Counted from the first letter of the stretch, positions 1 to 8,665 are shown. The stretch is 64,000 bases of DNA from Actinobacillus indolicus (GCF_004519515.1 NZ_CP038145.1:1-64000); one strand, 5' to 3'. Program-made: numbers and translations. The notes: generated from the sequence alone by a model not told the origin.

Positions 1-117
1 CTGGAGCTGTTTTTTAACATTGCTATTTGTCGCTCTCACAACAACATAGCTAATAATACAACCTACAATAAATGCTGCAATAATTGCAGTCCACACGTTA
101 CCTGACCATTGTTCCAT
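1..117 (-). CDS. zapG: ZapG/YhcB family (DUF1043) membrane protein, N-terminal part
   Basis: The first 39 codons are present and the gene runs off the left edge. The start reads MEQWSGNVWTAIIAAFIVGC and continues IISYVVVRATNSNVKK: a single N-terminal membrane helix followed by a basic stretch, as in the YhcB/DUF1043 family. Those are inner-membrane proteins that interact with cell-division and cell-wall machinery. A good ribosome site (AAGGAG) lies 7 bases before the ATG. The gene is divergent from rplM; yhcB lies close to rplM-rpsI in E. coli too, which supports the call. The coiled coil that normally follows is outside the window. Confidence 0.7.
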   Translation of the reverse strand, partial: MEQWSGNVWTAIIAAFIVGCIISYVVVRATNSNVKKQLQ

Positions 118-407
118 AATGCACTCCTTAAGTGTATTGAGTAAATGTCATTAATTTTTATCATGTTATTTATAGGATGAAAAGGAAAAGAAATCCATTT
201 TTTGAAACTGTCCACAAAATAAATTTTTTATCAAAAATGGTTAGATTTTCTCAAAGAGATCTGTATAATTCTGCCACCCTGTTTTTGTATGGTATTCCCG
301 CCATATAAGTTTGGTCTGAATAAGACTCGAAGGGTCAGATTCTACCGTATATAGGTAATATCCATTTTGGATATTGGGTTTAAACTTTAAATTTTGGTAT
401 TTAATTA
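118..407. promoter_or_regulatory. zapG/rplM divergent intergenic region
   Basis: About 290 A+T-rich bases without a convincing gene. It must hold the divergent promoters of zapG and of the rplM-rpsI operon and the rplM leader. I see no clear Shine-Dalgarno sequence before the rplM ATG (the bases just upstream read TTGGTATTTAATTA). A minus-strand open frame at 241-426 overlaps the rplM start and looks accidental. Confidence 0.4.
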
Positions 408-835
408 ATGAAAACTTTTGTAGCAAAACCAGAAACAGTTAAACGTGACTGGTATGTAGTAGATGCGACAGGTAAAACTTTAGGTCGTTTAGCTACTGAA
501 TTAGCACGTCGTCTTCGTGGTAAACACAAGGCTGAGTACACTCCACACGTTGATACAGGTGATTACATCATCGTTATCAATGCGGAAAAAGTAGCGGTAA
601 CAGGCAAAAAAAAACTGATAAAATCTACTACTGGCACACTGGCTATGTAGGTGGTATCAAAGATGCAACCTTCAAAGAAATGATTGCTCGTCGTCCAGAA
701 GCAGTGATTGAAATTGCGGTTAAAGGTATGTTGCCAAAAGGTCCATTAGGCCGTGCAATGTTCCGTAAATTAAAAGTGTATGCAGGTAACGAACACAACC
801 ACGCAGCACAACAACCACAAGTTTTAGATATCTAA
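408..835 (+). CDS. rplM: 50S ribosomal protein L13 (one apparent frameshift)
   Basis: Large-subunit ribosomal protein L13, an early assembly protein that binds 23S rRNA. The N-terminus MKTFVAKPETVKRDWYVVDA and the C-terminus AGNEHNHAAQQPQVLDI are diagnostic, and the reconstructed length of about 142 residues equals that of E. coli L13. The frame breaks after VTGKKK at the A-run 606-614: nine A are present and ten would restore KKKTDKIYYW. Left uncorrected the protein would stop near position 650. L13 is essential or nearly so, so a base-calling error in the homopolymer is far likelier than a mutation. It is followed 15 bases later by rpsI, the usual operon partner. Confidence 0.95.
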
Positions 836-850
836 TCACGGAGCATAAAA

Positions 851-1245
851 ATGACAGCAGCAAATCAAAACTACGGCACAGGTCGCCGCAAAAGCTCTTC
901 AGCTCGTGTATTTATCAAACCGGGCAATGGTAACATTACCATTAACCAACGTTCTTTAGAAGTTTACTTCGGTCGCGAAACAGCTCGTATGATCGTTCGT
1001 CAACCATTAGAATTAGTTGAGTTAACAGATAAATTAGACTTATACATCACTGTTAAAGGTGGTGGTATTCTGGTCAAGCGGGTGCAATCCGTCACGGTAT
1101 CACTCGTGCATTGATGGAATACGATGAAACTCTTCGTCCAGCATTACGTGCTGCGGGCTTTGTTACCCGTGATGCTCGTCGTGTTGAACGTAAAAAAGTG
1201 GGTTTACACAAAGCACGTCGTCGTCCACAATACTCAAAACGTTAA
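851..1245 (+). CDS. rpsI: 30S ribosomal protein S9 (one apparent frameshift)
   Basis: Small-subunit ribosomal protein S9, whose basic C-terminal tail reaches the P-site tRNA. The N-terminus YGTGRRKSSSARVF and the C-terminus RRRPQYSKR are typical, and the reconstructed length of about 130 residues is normal. The frame shifts at 1067-1070: ATTCTGG should be ATTTCTGG to give GGGISGQAGAIRHG. This is a one-base loss in a three-T run, as in rplM and other genes nearby. The start has the ribosome site ACGGAG. The stop codon TAA (1243-1245) is immediately followed by the 5' end of a group II intron, so the transcript crosses the intron before reaching the operon terminator. Confidence 0.95.
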
Positions 1246-2986
1246 GTGCGACAAGTTGTCGTACTTATGGCAATTTCTCCTTATATCAAGGAGTTATTGC
1301 TGGAAGTGGGTGGTGTTTTATCACCTGTTTCCAACTTTTCAAGCACTCTTCGGAGTGCTTGGGAAGACAGGCAAGAAACGGAGCGTTGCTCAAGATCTTG
1401 TTCTAAGTTGGGAAAGTAAATGAACCAACTCGAAAGGCTGTAAGGTATGATCTTCACTTTTATGTACTTGGTTTTTCTTAATACCAAGAGGAGTAAGAAA
1501 GCAAGATCCACAGACCGAAGTTACCCATACTTCCAGTTTAGGTGAATAGCCTAAAGACCATTCACTATTTATAGTGTGTCAGTCGGGTTACCCATACCCC
1601 GAGCAGAGAAAATTTACAGTACCTACTATAAATAAAGTCCAATAGATCGCCTCAGCACTCAGAAAAGGCATCAGAACTAAGAATTGGTAAATCTTAGGGA
1701 GGGAGTGCCACCTTTACTATACTCTTCACATTCGCAATCTGCGTTTAGCAGAATGCTCAATTAAATAGTGAGTAAAAACGCTGTTGATAAACTTTGTTTA
1801 TTAGTTTTATGAACTAGGAATAACTATACCTTAAATTCTCGTTGAAATCACCTTTAATACTCACATTAGCTAGGGTTAATTACCCACACTTATTGAATAG
1901 GTTACAGGCTATTTGCGAGATATTTTGGCATAAACAATTAGCACACTTAAATGTGATCTACTTTGATTAGGAAGTAAGGTTCGGACTTATTTATGCAGTA
2001 TAGGGAAAACTAACTTAGTAAGTATGCGTAAGCTGTTATCATCATTGTTGTAGTTAAGTCATCTGAAGATATAAGTAGTGCAGAAAACTTAATGAGGCAA
2101 CCTGTTATATGGCTAACAGTAGTCTAGGGATAGTGCATAGTTGGTAACGACTTTGTGCGGAGCTTCCTGACAATGAATCCCTGATTTATCGGTCAATAAA
2201 ATCGTGAGAGGATATTGAGAGAGAATGAATAGCACATTCTTGAGGAGCTAGACTGGGTAGAAAGATAAACGTAAGTGAACAATTGATAAACCTCGTTATT
2301 GAGAGAGAGCCAAAGCTATTGATAGGCTCTGACCAAAAGGCAAACAGTCGGATATTCCTCTTTAACGTGGGAATACGCCATCATAGGTACTGTCGGGGGA
2401 AAAATTGTATCTTCACTATCCTTGTGATGATAATGGAACTTGGTAAGCCTGTATTTCTGCCTTGTCCACAATACTCAATACTGAAACATATTTATAAGTA
2501 TGAAACAGAAAGAGGGAAAGGGACGGCAAGTAGAGCGTAAGCGATACTGTTGGGAATGCAGGTAAGGGAGGTTAGAGAAAGCGAATGCTGTGTTGTAATG
2601 ACATTGATAGGGCGTGAAACATAGCCTAACCCGAAAGGGTGCAGACTTCTAACTGGTCTTTCATCGTAAGATGAATAGCGTTTCCTTTAAGGGTAACACT
2701 GAAAGAGGTTGTAGATAACAGGAGAAAATTTGAATGTTATCAAGGAATACAATGTTGAGTAGGTATAAAACAAATTAAAGAAATGAGCGTTAGGCTCATC
2801 ATAACCTAACGCTCCACTCTTTAACCCAATCGGTTACAAGGGCGGTTGAAATTATCGGTAAAACGGTAAAATCCTCTTGTAACATTTGCCACAGAATTGG
2901 AAGTCTGTGTCTAGGGAAATTTGTTGCTTGAAAGATCTACCCACTTACCGAGTCTTTCGACTTACCTTGTAATATCAGAGGTAGGT
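1246..2986 (+). ncRNA. group II intron ribozyme, domains I-III (unusually long)
   Basis: About 1.74 kb of non-coding, densely structured sequence precedes the intron's protein. Visible hairpins include GTGCGAC/GTCGTAC (1246-1264), CTCCTT/AAGGAG, a UUCG-capped AAGCACTC/GAGTGCTT stem near 1340-1360, CACTAT/ATAGTG and CATTC/GAATG. The segment around 2431-2450 (GGAACTTGGTAAGCCTGTAT) resembles the exon-binding part of domain I in related introns, as I recall them. Domains I-III usually take 500-700 nt, so roughly 1 kb is extra. I found no second domain V that would prove a nested intron. Open frames here (for example 2283-2540) look like chance. Confidence 0.7.
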
Positions 2987-4709
2987 ATGAAAGAGCGTAA
3001 GCATTATACTGAAAAGTTAGCTTGCAATCCAGCGACCTCGCACATCTCCAAATGGCATTATGTCGAATGGCATAAAGCTGAAACGTATGTGAAAGGAATG
3101 CAAATTCGGATTGCGAAGGCAACACAGGAAGGCAATTGGCGTAAGGTTAAAAACTTACAACGAATGCTGACCCACTCACATTACGCCAAATTATTGGCTA
3201 TAAAACGAGTGACGGAAAATCAAGGCAAAAGGACAAGTGGTGTGGATAAGGAGCTTTGGGATAGTCCTGAAGCAAAATGGCAAGCCACTCTATCTTTGAC
3301 GGAAAAGAAGTATAAACCAAGTCCACTAAGACGAGTGTATATACCAAAACCGAATGGGAAGAAACGCCCATTAGGCATTCCGACAATGAAAGACAGAGCA
3401 ATGCAAGCCTTATACTTATTCGCACTGCAACCAGTGGCAGAAACAACGGCAGATAAAGGCTCGTATGGGTTTAGGCTAAATCGCTCAACGACTGACGCTA
3501 TTACTCATATCCACCAAATATTCTCGCATAAAGGCAAGAAAACCAATCAACCTGTTGAATGGGTGCTTGATGCGGATATCGCAGGTTGTTTCGATCACAT
3601 TAGTCACGACTGGCTGTTAAAGCATATTCCAATGAATAAACGGATATTGCGAAAATGGCTAAAATCAGGTGTAGTGGAATTTGGACGGTTGAAACGGACA
3701 GAGGAAGGTACACCACAAGGTGGGATTATCTCGCCAACGCTTGCAATATGGCATTAGACGGAATAGAAAAACTGCTAGAAACCCATTTTGGTGCGAAAGG
3801 TAGTCGAACTATCCGAGAGACAAAACTTACTTAGTACGTTATGCGGACGACTTTATCATTTCAGGTAAAACGAAAGAATTGCTTGAACAACAAGTTACTC
3901 CGCTTATCCAAGACTTTCTGAAAGAGCGAGGGCTATCCTTATCCACAGAAAAGACAAAGGTAATACATATTGAGGAAGGTTTTGATTTTCTAGGTTGGAA
4001 TGTGAGACGTTTTCGAGGAAAAATACTAAACAGACCAAGTCAAAAGAATGTGAAAGCGTTTTATGACAAAGTCAAAACAGTTATTTCCAATATGAAAATG
4101 GCAAAACAAGAAGACCTGATAATGGTACTTAATCCGATGTTACGAGGTTGGGCAAATTATCATCGAAGTCAAGTGGCAAGCAAGGCATTTGGACGGATGG
4201 ACGCATTAGTTTGGAAAACGCTTTGGAAATGGTGTAAACGCCGTCATCACAATAAAGGGATTAAGTGGATAAAAGAGAAATACTTTTGTACCACAGCTAC
4301 CCGAAATTGGGTATTTGGCACTGTATATACCAATGAAAAAGGAGAGACAAACCCAATAGATTTATTCTATTGTAGTGCAGTTAAGATCAAACGACACGTT
4401 AAAATTAAGTCTGAATATAATCCATTCTTGCCTGAATGGGAGTTATACGGAGAAACACTGAGCCAAGAACGTCTGTATGAGGAACAATCGCACAGACGAC
4501 AATGGCAGGCACTGTATAAAGACCAACGAGGCAAATGTGCATTATGTGGATTACCAATAACCAAAGAGACAGGCTGGCACGATCATCATATTGTGTATAG
4601 AATGTTTGGAGGTAGTGATGCGTTAAGCAATCGCTGTTTGGTTCACCCGAATTGCCATATGAAAATTCACGCCTTGAATTTGAATGTTGTGAAACCGACT
4701 ATTTCATAG
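2987..4709 (+). CDS. ltrA: group II intron reverse transcriptase/maturase with HNH endonuclease (two apparent frameshifts)
   Basis: Intron-encoded protein of about 574 residues that helps splicing and copies the intron into DNA. The N-terminal RT0 region reads RIAKATQEGNWRKVKNLQRM, followed by GKRTSGVD, IPKPNGKKRPLGIPT and EEGTPQGGIISPTLAN. The catalytic YADD is at 3840-3851. A maturase domain X follows, then a C-terminal HNH nuclease with CALC (near 4535), HDHHIV and HPNCH. The start at 2987 has AGAGGTAGG upstream. Two one-base losses break the frame: GCAATATGG at 3744-3752 (should be GCAAATATGG) and ACAAAACTT near 3825 (should be ACAAAAACT). All motifs are intact once these are corrected, so the protein may be functional. 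Confidence 0.9.
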
Positions 4710-4724
4710 TTAATAGAAAGGCTT

Positions 4725-4799
4725 GAGCTGTATGCAGAGAAATTTGCTTGTACAGTTCTTAGGGGGCGGAGGTGCAGTAATGTACTTTCGCTACCCAAC
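4725..4799 (+). ncRNA. group II intron domains V and VI
   Basis: Domain V is 34 nt (4725-4758): arms GAGCTGTA and TACAGTTC, the catalytic AGC triad at 4726-4728, an internal bulge, then GCAGA/TTTGC closed by GAAA. Domain VI (about 4761-4799) has a lower stem GGG..GCG with CGC..CCC and an upper stem capped by GTAA. A4793 in CTACCC is the candidate branch-point adenosine. This is the catalytic core of the intron and looks intact. Confidence 0.9.
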
Positions 4800-4816
4800 T
4801 ACGAAAGTATTTACCA

Positions 4817-4848
4817 GAAAGGCAGGAATTTTCCTGCCTTTTCTTTTT
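4817..4848 (+). terminator. rho-independent terminator of the rplM-rpsI operon
   Basis: Perfect stem AAAGGCAGGA with TCCTGCCTTT around a short AATTT loop, followed by TTCTTTTT. It lies only about 20 bases after the intron's 3' end and before yaaA, so it is best read as the original rpsI terminator, now separated from the gene by the intron. Confidence 0.85.
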
Positions 4849-4885
4849 GCTATAATTCGAGCCTTTCCAAATTTTAAGGATTTCT

Positions 4886-5656
4886 ATGTTAGCCATTATT
4901 TCCCCAGCCAAAACCCTTGATTTTGAAACTAAAATTGATGGGTTTGTATTTTCTCAGCCTGAACTAACCGCTTACAGCCAGCAATTAATTGATATTTGTA
5001 AACAATTTTTCCCTGCGGAAGTCGCATCGTTGATGTCGATTAGCGACAAACTGGCAAGTCTCAATGTGCTCGCTTTGCCGAATGGACAATGGAACATAAT
5101 GAGCAAAACGCCAAAGCGGCATTATTTGCTTTTAAAGGCGATGTTTATACAGGCTTAGAAGCAGAAACGCTAACCAATGCCGAAATTGACTATGCTCAAC
5201 GCCATTTGCGTATGCTATCGGGGCTATATGGCTTATTAAAACCCTTAGATTTAATGCAACCGTACCGTTTAGAAATGGGAACAAAATTGGCTAACCCAAA
5301 AGCAAAGATTTATATCACTTTTGGGGTAACATCATCACTCAGCATTTGCAGCAAGCCATTGATGCACAAGAAGATAACATCTTAGTCAATCTTGCATCCG
5401 ATGAATATTTTGGGGCAGTACAAGCGGAGAGATTAACCGCAAAAATTGTCAAACCCGTTTTCTTAGATGAAAAGAATGGCAAATATAAAGTGATTAGCTT
5501 TATGCGAAAAAAGCCCGTGGAATGATGGTGCGGTTTATGTTGCAGACCCAGCCAACCAGTGTCGAACAGCTTAAAGACTTTAATTATGGTGGTTATTGGT
5601 TTGATGAAACAACTTCAACAGATACAGAATTGGTGTTTAAACGTGAGGAACAATAG
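4886..5656 (+). CDS. yaaA: YaaA peroxide-stress protein (DUF328), three apparent frameshifts
   Basis: YaaA lowers free iron and oxidative damage during peroxide stress; the family is cytoplasmic. The N-terminus MLAIISPAKTLDFET is diagnostic. The middle (YGLLKPLDLMQPYRLEMGTKL) and the C-terminus (DFNYGGYWFDETTSTDTELV) follow in other frames. Reconstruction gives about 257 residues, the family's normal length. Breaks: GTGCTCGC at 5066-5073 lacks a G; GCAAAGATT at 5302-5310 lacks an A; AGCTTTATG at 5497-5503 lacks a T. Each correction restores a contiguous YaaA sequence, so these are probably sequencing errors. It lies downstream of the rpsI terminator. Confidence 0.85.
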
Positions 5657-5663
5657 CGTGACA

Positions 5664-6181
5664 ATGTTACGGAAATCCTTTTTTTTACCGCTATTTTTAA
5701 CGGGGGTGCGTGGTAACACCACCGCAATTTTCGATACCTGAACAGGTTAATTTCAAGGTAAAACCTACCAAAAAGTGACCCAAAATCAGCTTGATGAAAT
5801 GCAACAATCGCTTTTTTTACCCAAAGAAAGTTCGAAAGATCCGAACAACTGGCAACAAGGCATATTGTTGTTCACCGATAAAAACAGCCAGCAAAAAAGC
5901 CTTGCTGATAGGGTAGAGTTACGTCAGCAAACCTTCGCTAAACAGTCTGATACTAAAGCGAAAGTGGCGATTGTCGTGACGAGCTGCAAAGCCAAGTGCT
6001 TTATCCACCAACAGAGCGTTTCAATGATTATCAGCTAGAAGTCACTCGTGGACGAAATTCTCAGTGCGGTTACAGCCAAATGCAGTTCTCAGACAAGCGG
6101 TCAGTTCCTGCAAAAAATTTGCAAAATCCAACCGCTTATATCAAAGATCTTCAACAAATGGCATTGCAGTTTTCGCATTAG
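5664..6181 (+). CDS. putative lipoprotein of unknown function (apparent frameshifts)
   Basis: I do not recognise the family. The ATG at 5664 lies just after yaaA. With one G removed from the five-G run near 5702-5706 the N-terminus reads MLRKSFFLPLFLTGCVVTPP, a lipoprotein signal with lipobox LTGC. Restoring one T at 5751-5753 gives PEQVNFQGKTYQKVTQNQLD, and one base near 5973 restores a frame ending QQMALQFSH. The result is about 172 residues: a secreted, lipid-anchored, mostly polar protein with no further membrane helix. The frame changes resemble those in the neighbouring genes and are probably errors. The gene may be co-transcribed with yaaA. Confidence 0.6.
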
Positions 6182-6203
6182 CGTGGCAAATTGAGTGCAA
6201 ATA

Positions 6204-7091
6204 ATGGAACAACAATATACTAAGTATGTAAAACGGGCGGCAAACTTTGCAGTGATTGTTGCTGCCACCTTAATTATTGCAAAAGCGTTCGCGTGGTGGC
6301 AGACAGGATCGATGGCGATCTTGGCGGCAATGACGGACTCGCTTGTGGATTTGTTCGCATCTTTGACAAATATGCTCGTGTTACTTTTTGCTTTACAGCC
6401 AGCCGATGACGATCACACCTTCGGACACGGCAAAGCAGAATCTCTTGCTGCTCTTGCTCAAAGTGCTTTTATCACAGGTTCGGCAGCATTCTTATTGTTA
6501 CAAGGGATTCAACGTTTAACTGAACCGCAATTAGTGCAAAGCAGTGAATTAGGCGTTGCGATTAGCTTATTCTCGATTGTTCTTACTGCAGCGTTAGTTT
6601 GGTATCAGAAAAAAGTAGTAAAGCTCACCCAAAGCCCAGCGATTGAAGCCGATTCGTTACATTATCAGACGGATCTCTATATGAATGCGGCAATTCTTGT
6701 GGCAATGATTTTGAATATCTACGGCGTAGTTTATGCCGATGCCGTATTTGCTATTGGCATTGCCCTTTATATTCTGTTTAATGCCGCTAAAATGTGTTGG
6801 GAAGCGGTGCAATCTTTGTTGGATAAAGCGTTACCCCAAGAAGAAGTCGATCAGATTTGGGCGATTGCCTTGCAACACCCACGTATTATCGGTATACACG
6901 ATGTCAAAACTCGCCGAGCAGGTGCGATTCGCTTTATTCAGCTACATTTAGAACTGGATGATCATCTGCCTTTGGTTGTGGCACATGATATTACCGACAG
7001 TCTTGAACAGAAAATATTGGCGGCTTTTCCCCATTCGGAAGTGATTATCCACCAAGAACCGACGACGATTGTCAAACAAGAAATAAGATAA
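6204..7091 (+). CDS. fieF: FieF/YiiP cation-efflux pump (CDF family)
   Basis: Inner-membrane cation diffusion facilitator that exports divalent metals (Fe2+, Zn2+) by proton antiport as a homodimer. The 295-residue protein has six predicted membrane helices. Visible motifs are MTDSLVDLFASLTN (the D-x3-D of the transport site), HTFGHGKAESLAAL, and a cytoplasmic C-terminal domain with HDVKTRRAG and HEPN-unrelated histidines such as HHxx in EVIIHQEP. I chose the ATG at 6204 over an in-frame GTG at 6195 because MEQQYTKYVKRAANFAV matches the family's usual beginning. This is the first gene in the window without frame errors. Confidence 0.93.
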   Translation: MEQQYTKYVKRAANFAVIVAATLIIAKAFAWWQTGSMAILAAMTDSLVDLFASLTNMLVLLFALQPADDDHTFGHGKAESLAALAQSAFITGSAAFLLLQGIQRLTEPQLVQSSELGVAISLFSIVLTAALVWYQKKVVKLTQSPAIEADSLHYQTDLYMNAAILVAMILNIYGVVYADAVFAIGIALYILFNAAKMCWEAVQSLLDKALPQEEVDQIWAIALQHPRIIGIHDVKTRRAGAIRFIQLHLELDDHLPLVVAHDITDSLEQKILAAFPHSEVIIHQEPTTIVKQEIR

Positions 7092-7094
7092 TTT

Positions 7095-7158
7095 GTAGGG
7101 GCAAATTACATTTGCCCAGTAATAAAAGTTTATGGGGGCGAATGTGGTTCGCCCCTAC
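7095..7158. repeat. GTAGGG...CCCTAC double-hairpin element (copy 1)
   Basis: A 64-bp element starting GTAGGGG and ending CCCCTAC. The left hairpin pairs GGGCAAAT with ATTTGCCC, and the right one pairs GGGGCGAA with TTCGCCCC, with an A+T-rich spacer between. Copy 4 (62089-62155) has the same plan and nearly the same stems. It lies between fieF and the next gene. Confidence 0.8.
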
Positions 7159-7175
7159 GTATATGAAGGATATTT

Positions 7176-7901
7176 ATGTACCAAGTCTTAGCCCATTTCA
7201 GCTACCAACATTTCGAGCAAGACCCTGTGGCTTTGATTAATCAAGTTCTAAATCAATGGCTTTATAACGGACAAGTTATCGGGCGAGAAATGGCGGTGAC
7301 TTATCACCAAACGGCATTTCAAGTCCGTCTTTCTACCCCTGAACAAGATAGCTTGTTACCGACAAATAACAGCCCAGAAGTAGATGAAGCCTTAGCCCAA
7401 GCGGAAGAAGCCGGCGTGGTTTTTGAGTATTTTGAGCTGATTGGGCGGGATTATCAAGCAGAAGAAACCAGCGATAATGAGCAACCGAGTTTCCAAATAC
7501 TTTACACTACACATTTAGACACTTGCTCGCCCATTTATGATGGCGAGAGCTTTCGTCCGATCCCGTTATATCGTTTAGATAATCAGTTATTAAGCGAACA
7601 AGTCTTAAAATGGCAACAAGATTGGCAGGCGTGCGACACGTTACAAATGAACGGTTCAACTCTTGAACAGCAAGCTTTACAACAAATTTGTGATGTCGAA
7701 AGTCACCTAGCTCAACAGGGCAGGGCATTAGCCCAACAGCTTGAACAGCACACAGGCACACCAACCTATTATTATCTCTACCGCCTAGGCCAAGACCACG
7801 AAATTGAGCATAGTCGCCGTTGCCCAAGTTGTAACGGACAATGGAAATTAGCCCAACCGCTGCACGACATTTCCATTTCAAATGTGATCAATGCCGTTTG
7901 A
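7176..7901 (+). CDS. DUF2310 family zinc-ribbon protein
   Basis: A 241-residue protein resembling the DUF2310 family, described as Zn-ribbon-containing and possibly nucleic-acid binding. The N-terminal half is acidic and rich in Gln and Glu (DEALAQAEEAGVVFEYFELIGRDYQ). The C-terminal end carries HSRRCPSCNGQWKL, a CxxC knuckle typical of these proteins. A start at 7176 after AAGGATATTT is reasonable. No operon partner: a repeat element lies upstream and an uptake-signal terminator downstream. The molecular function is not known to me. Confidence 0.7.
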   Translation: MYQVLAHFSYQHFEQDPVALINQVLNQWLYNGQVIGREMAVTYHQTAFQVRLSTPEQDSLLPTNNSPEVDEALAQAEEAGVVFEYFELIGRDYQAEETSDNEQPSFQILYTTHLDTCSPIYDGESFRPIPLYRLDNQLLSEQVLKWQQDWQACDTLQMNGSTLEQQALQQICDVESHLAQQGRALAQQLEQHTGTPTYYYLYRLGQDHEIEHSRRCPSCNGQWKLAQPLHDISISNVINAV

Positions 7902-7929
7902 TTTCTAATTTAAGTTGGGAAGTGATGTA

Positions 7930-7985
7930 ACAAGCGGTGAGATTTGGATGATTTTTTGCAAAATGAGATTCAAATCTTACCGCTT
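7930..7985. terminator. inverted uptake-signal pair, probable terminator
   Basis: AAGCGGTGAGATTTG (7932-7946) pairs with CAAATCTTACCGCTT (7971-7985). In Pasteurellaceae such inverted uptake-signal pairs commonly serve as terminators. It follows the DUF2310 gene. Confidence 0.65.
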
Positions 7986-8077
7986 AATTATTTTTGTGAC
8001 ACTCGTCGAAGAATTGCTATTTTTTCCTTTCAGCCTTATACAAATTGCATAAAATTCACTGAACAAGAGGAGAAAAT

Positions 8078-8647
8078 ATGCGAAATGTACAACTTTATAC
8101 CGATGGATCTTGTAATAGTAATGTGAATGGAAAAGGCGAGGGTGGAATTGCCTATATACTCTATTTTACGGATAACAAACAAACTCAAACTGCAAGCAAA
8201 GGTTACTATTTTTCTAGCAGTAATCGTATGGAATTATTGGCAGTCATTGAAGCATTGGCGAGTTTAGGTAACAAAAAACACCATATTCAACTCACCACTG
8301 ATAGCCAATTTGTTGAGTTAGGTATTCAAAAACTACAAAATCAAGAAATGCCGAAATCGGAACAAGATTTATGGCAACAGCTAAAACCTTTTTTACAGCG
8401 CCATCAGATTCATTGCGTAAGAAAATCAACTCACCCTAAATTAGATGAATGTCATAGATTGGCAAATCAAGCGAGAAAACAGCCACTACATTATGATATT
8501 GCTTTGAATCAAGCGGTGAATTTATCTCAATATGTCGAAAAATTAGAAAAACAAAAAAGACATTTAACAGCACAATTAGCCGAAGTTGAGGCAAGTATTA
8601 CGATTTTGAGAGCCAGTTTAGATATTTTATGTAGAGATAATAAATAG
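8078..8647 (+). CDS. RNase H1-like protein with C-terminal coiled coil
   Basis: The N-terminal 130 residues form an RNase H fold: YTDGSC (first catalytic Asp), NRMELLAVIEAL (Glu), TTDSQF (Asp) and HPKLDECHRLANQA (final Asp). All four acidic residues of ribonuclease HI are present, so cleavage of RNA in RNA-DNA hybrids is plausible. It is longer than E. coli RNase HI (189 against 155 residues): residues 150-185 (VEKLEKQKRHLTAQLAEVEA) look like a coiled coil. The divergence from classical RnhA suggests a second, specialised RNase H. The start has the ribosome site GAGGAGAAA. It is convergent with asnS. Confidence 0.75.
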   Translation: MRNVQLYTDGSCNSNVNGKGEGGIAYILYFTDNKQTQTASKGYYFSSSNRMELLAVIEALASLGNKKHHIQLTTDSQFVELGIQKLQNQEMPKSEQDLWQQLKPFLQRHQIHCVRKSTHPKLDECHRLANQARKQPLHYDIALNQAVNLSQYVEKLEKQKRHLTAQLAEVEASITILRASLDILCRDNK

Positions 8648-8665
8648 GCGAGATATTCTCTCGCC
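8647..8665. terminator. bidirectional terminator between the RNase H-like gene and asnS
   Basis: Stem GGCGAGA/TCTCGCC with a TATTC loop in the short gap between two convergent genes. The T-run is weak on both sides. Confidence 0.6.

Larger units (their letters stand above)
1246..4799 (+). mobile_element. group II intron with LtrA-type reverse transcriptase, inserted right after rpsI
   Basis: The 5' end GTGCG directly follows the rpsI stop codon. The 3' end has a textbook domain V (4725-4758, 34 nt, GAAA loop) and a domain VI stem with a GTAA loop and an unpaired A at 4793. The 3' boundary is placed at the terminal AC (4798-4799), with an uncertainty of a few bases. The encoded reverse transcriptase/maturase lies in domain IV. 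The seven bases before the 5' junction (ACGTTAA) are complementary to TTAACGT at 2362-2368, a candidate EBS1. The total of about 3.55 kb is long for the type; the excess is in the 5' RNA part. The intron sits in the sense orientation between rpsI and its terminator. Confidence 0.88.

Noticed and set aside
241..426. 61-codon minus-strand frame overlapping the rplM start
   Set aside because: It reads across the rplM start codon on the other strand, has no convincing ribosome site and no recognised domain; A+T-rich intergenic DNA gives such frames by chance.
1124..1423. 99-codon frame across the rpsI end and intron start
   Set aside because: It is rpsI sequence read in the wrong frame, followed by intron RNA.
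2283..2540. 85-codon frame in the intron 5' region
   Set aside because: It lies in structured ribozyme sequence and has no protein-like composition or ribosome site.
1246..2986. Proven twintron (intron inside intron)
   Set aside because: No second domain V/VI could be found by eye in this interval or after 4799; kept only as an open question.
5559..6181. Several short separate genes after yaaA
   Set aside because: They join into one lipoprotein gene and the yaaA C-terminus once single-base homopolymer errors are corrected.
7507..7881. 124-codon minus-strand frame inside the DUF2310 gene
   Set aside because: Antisense shadow of a well supported gene; no independent evidence.
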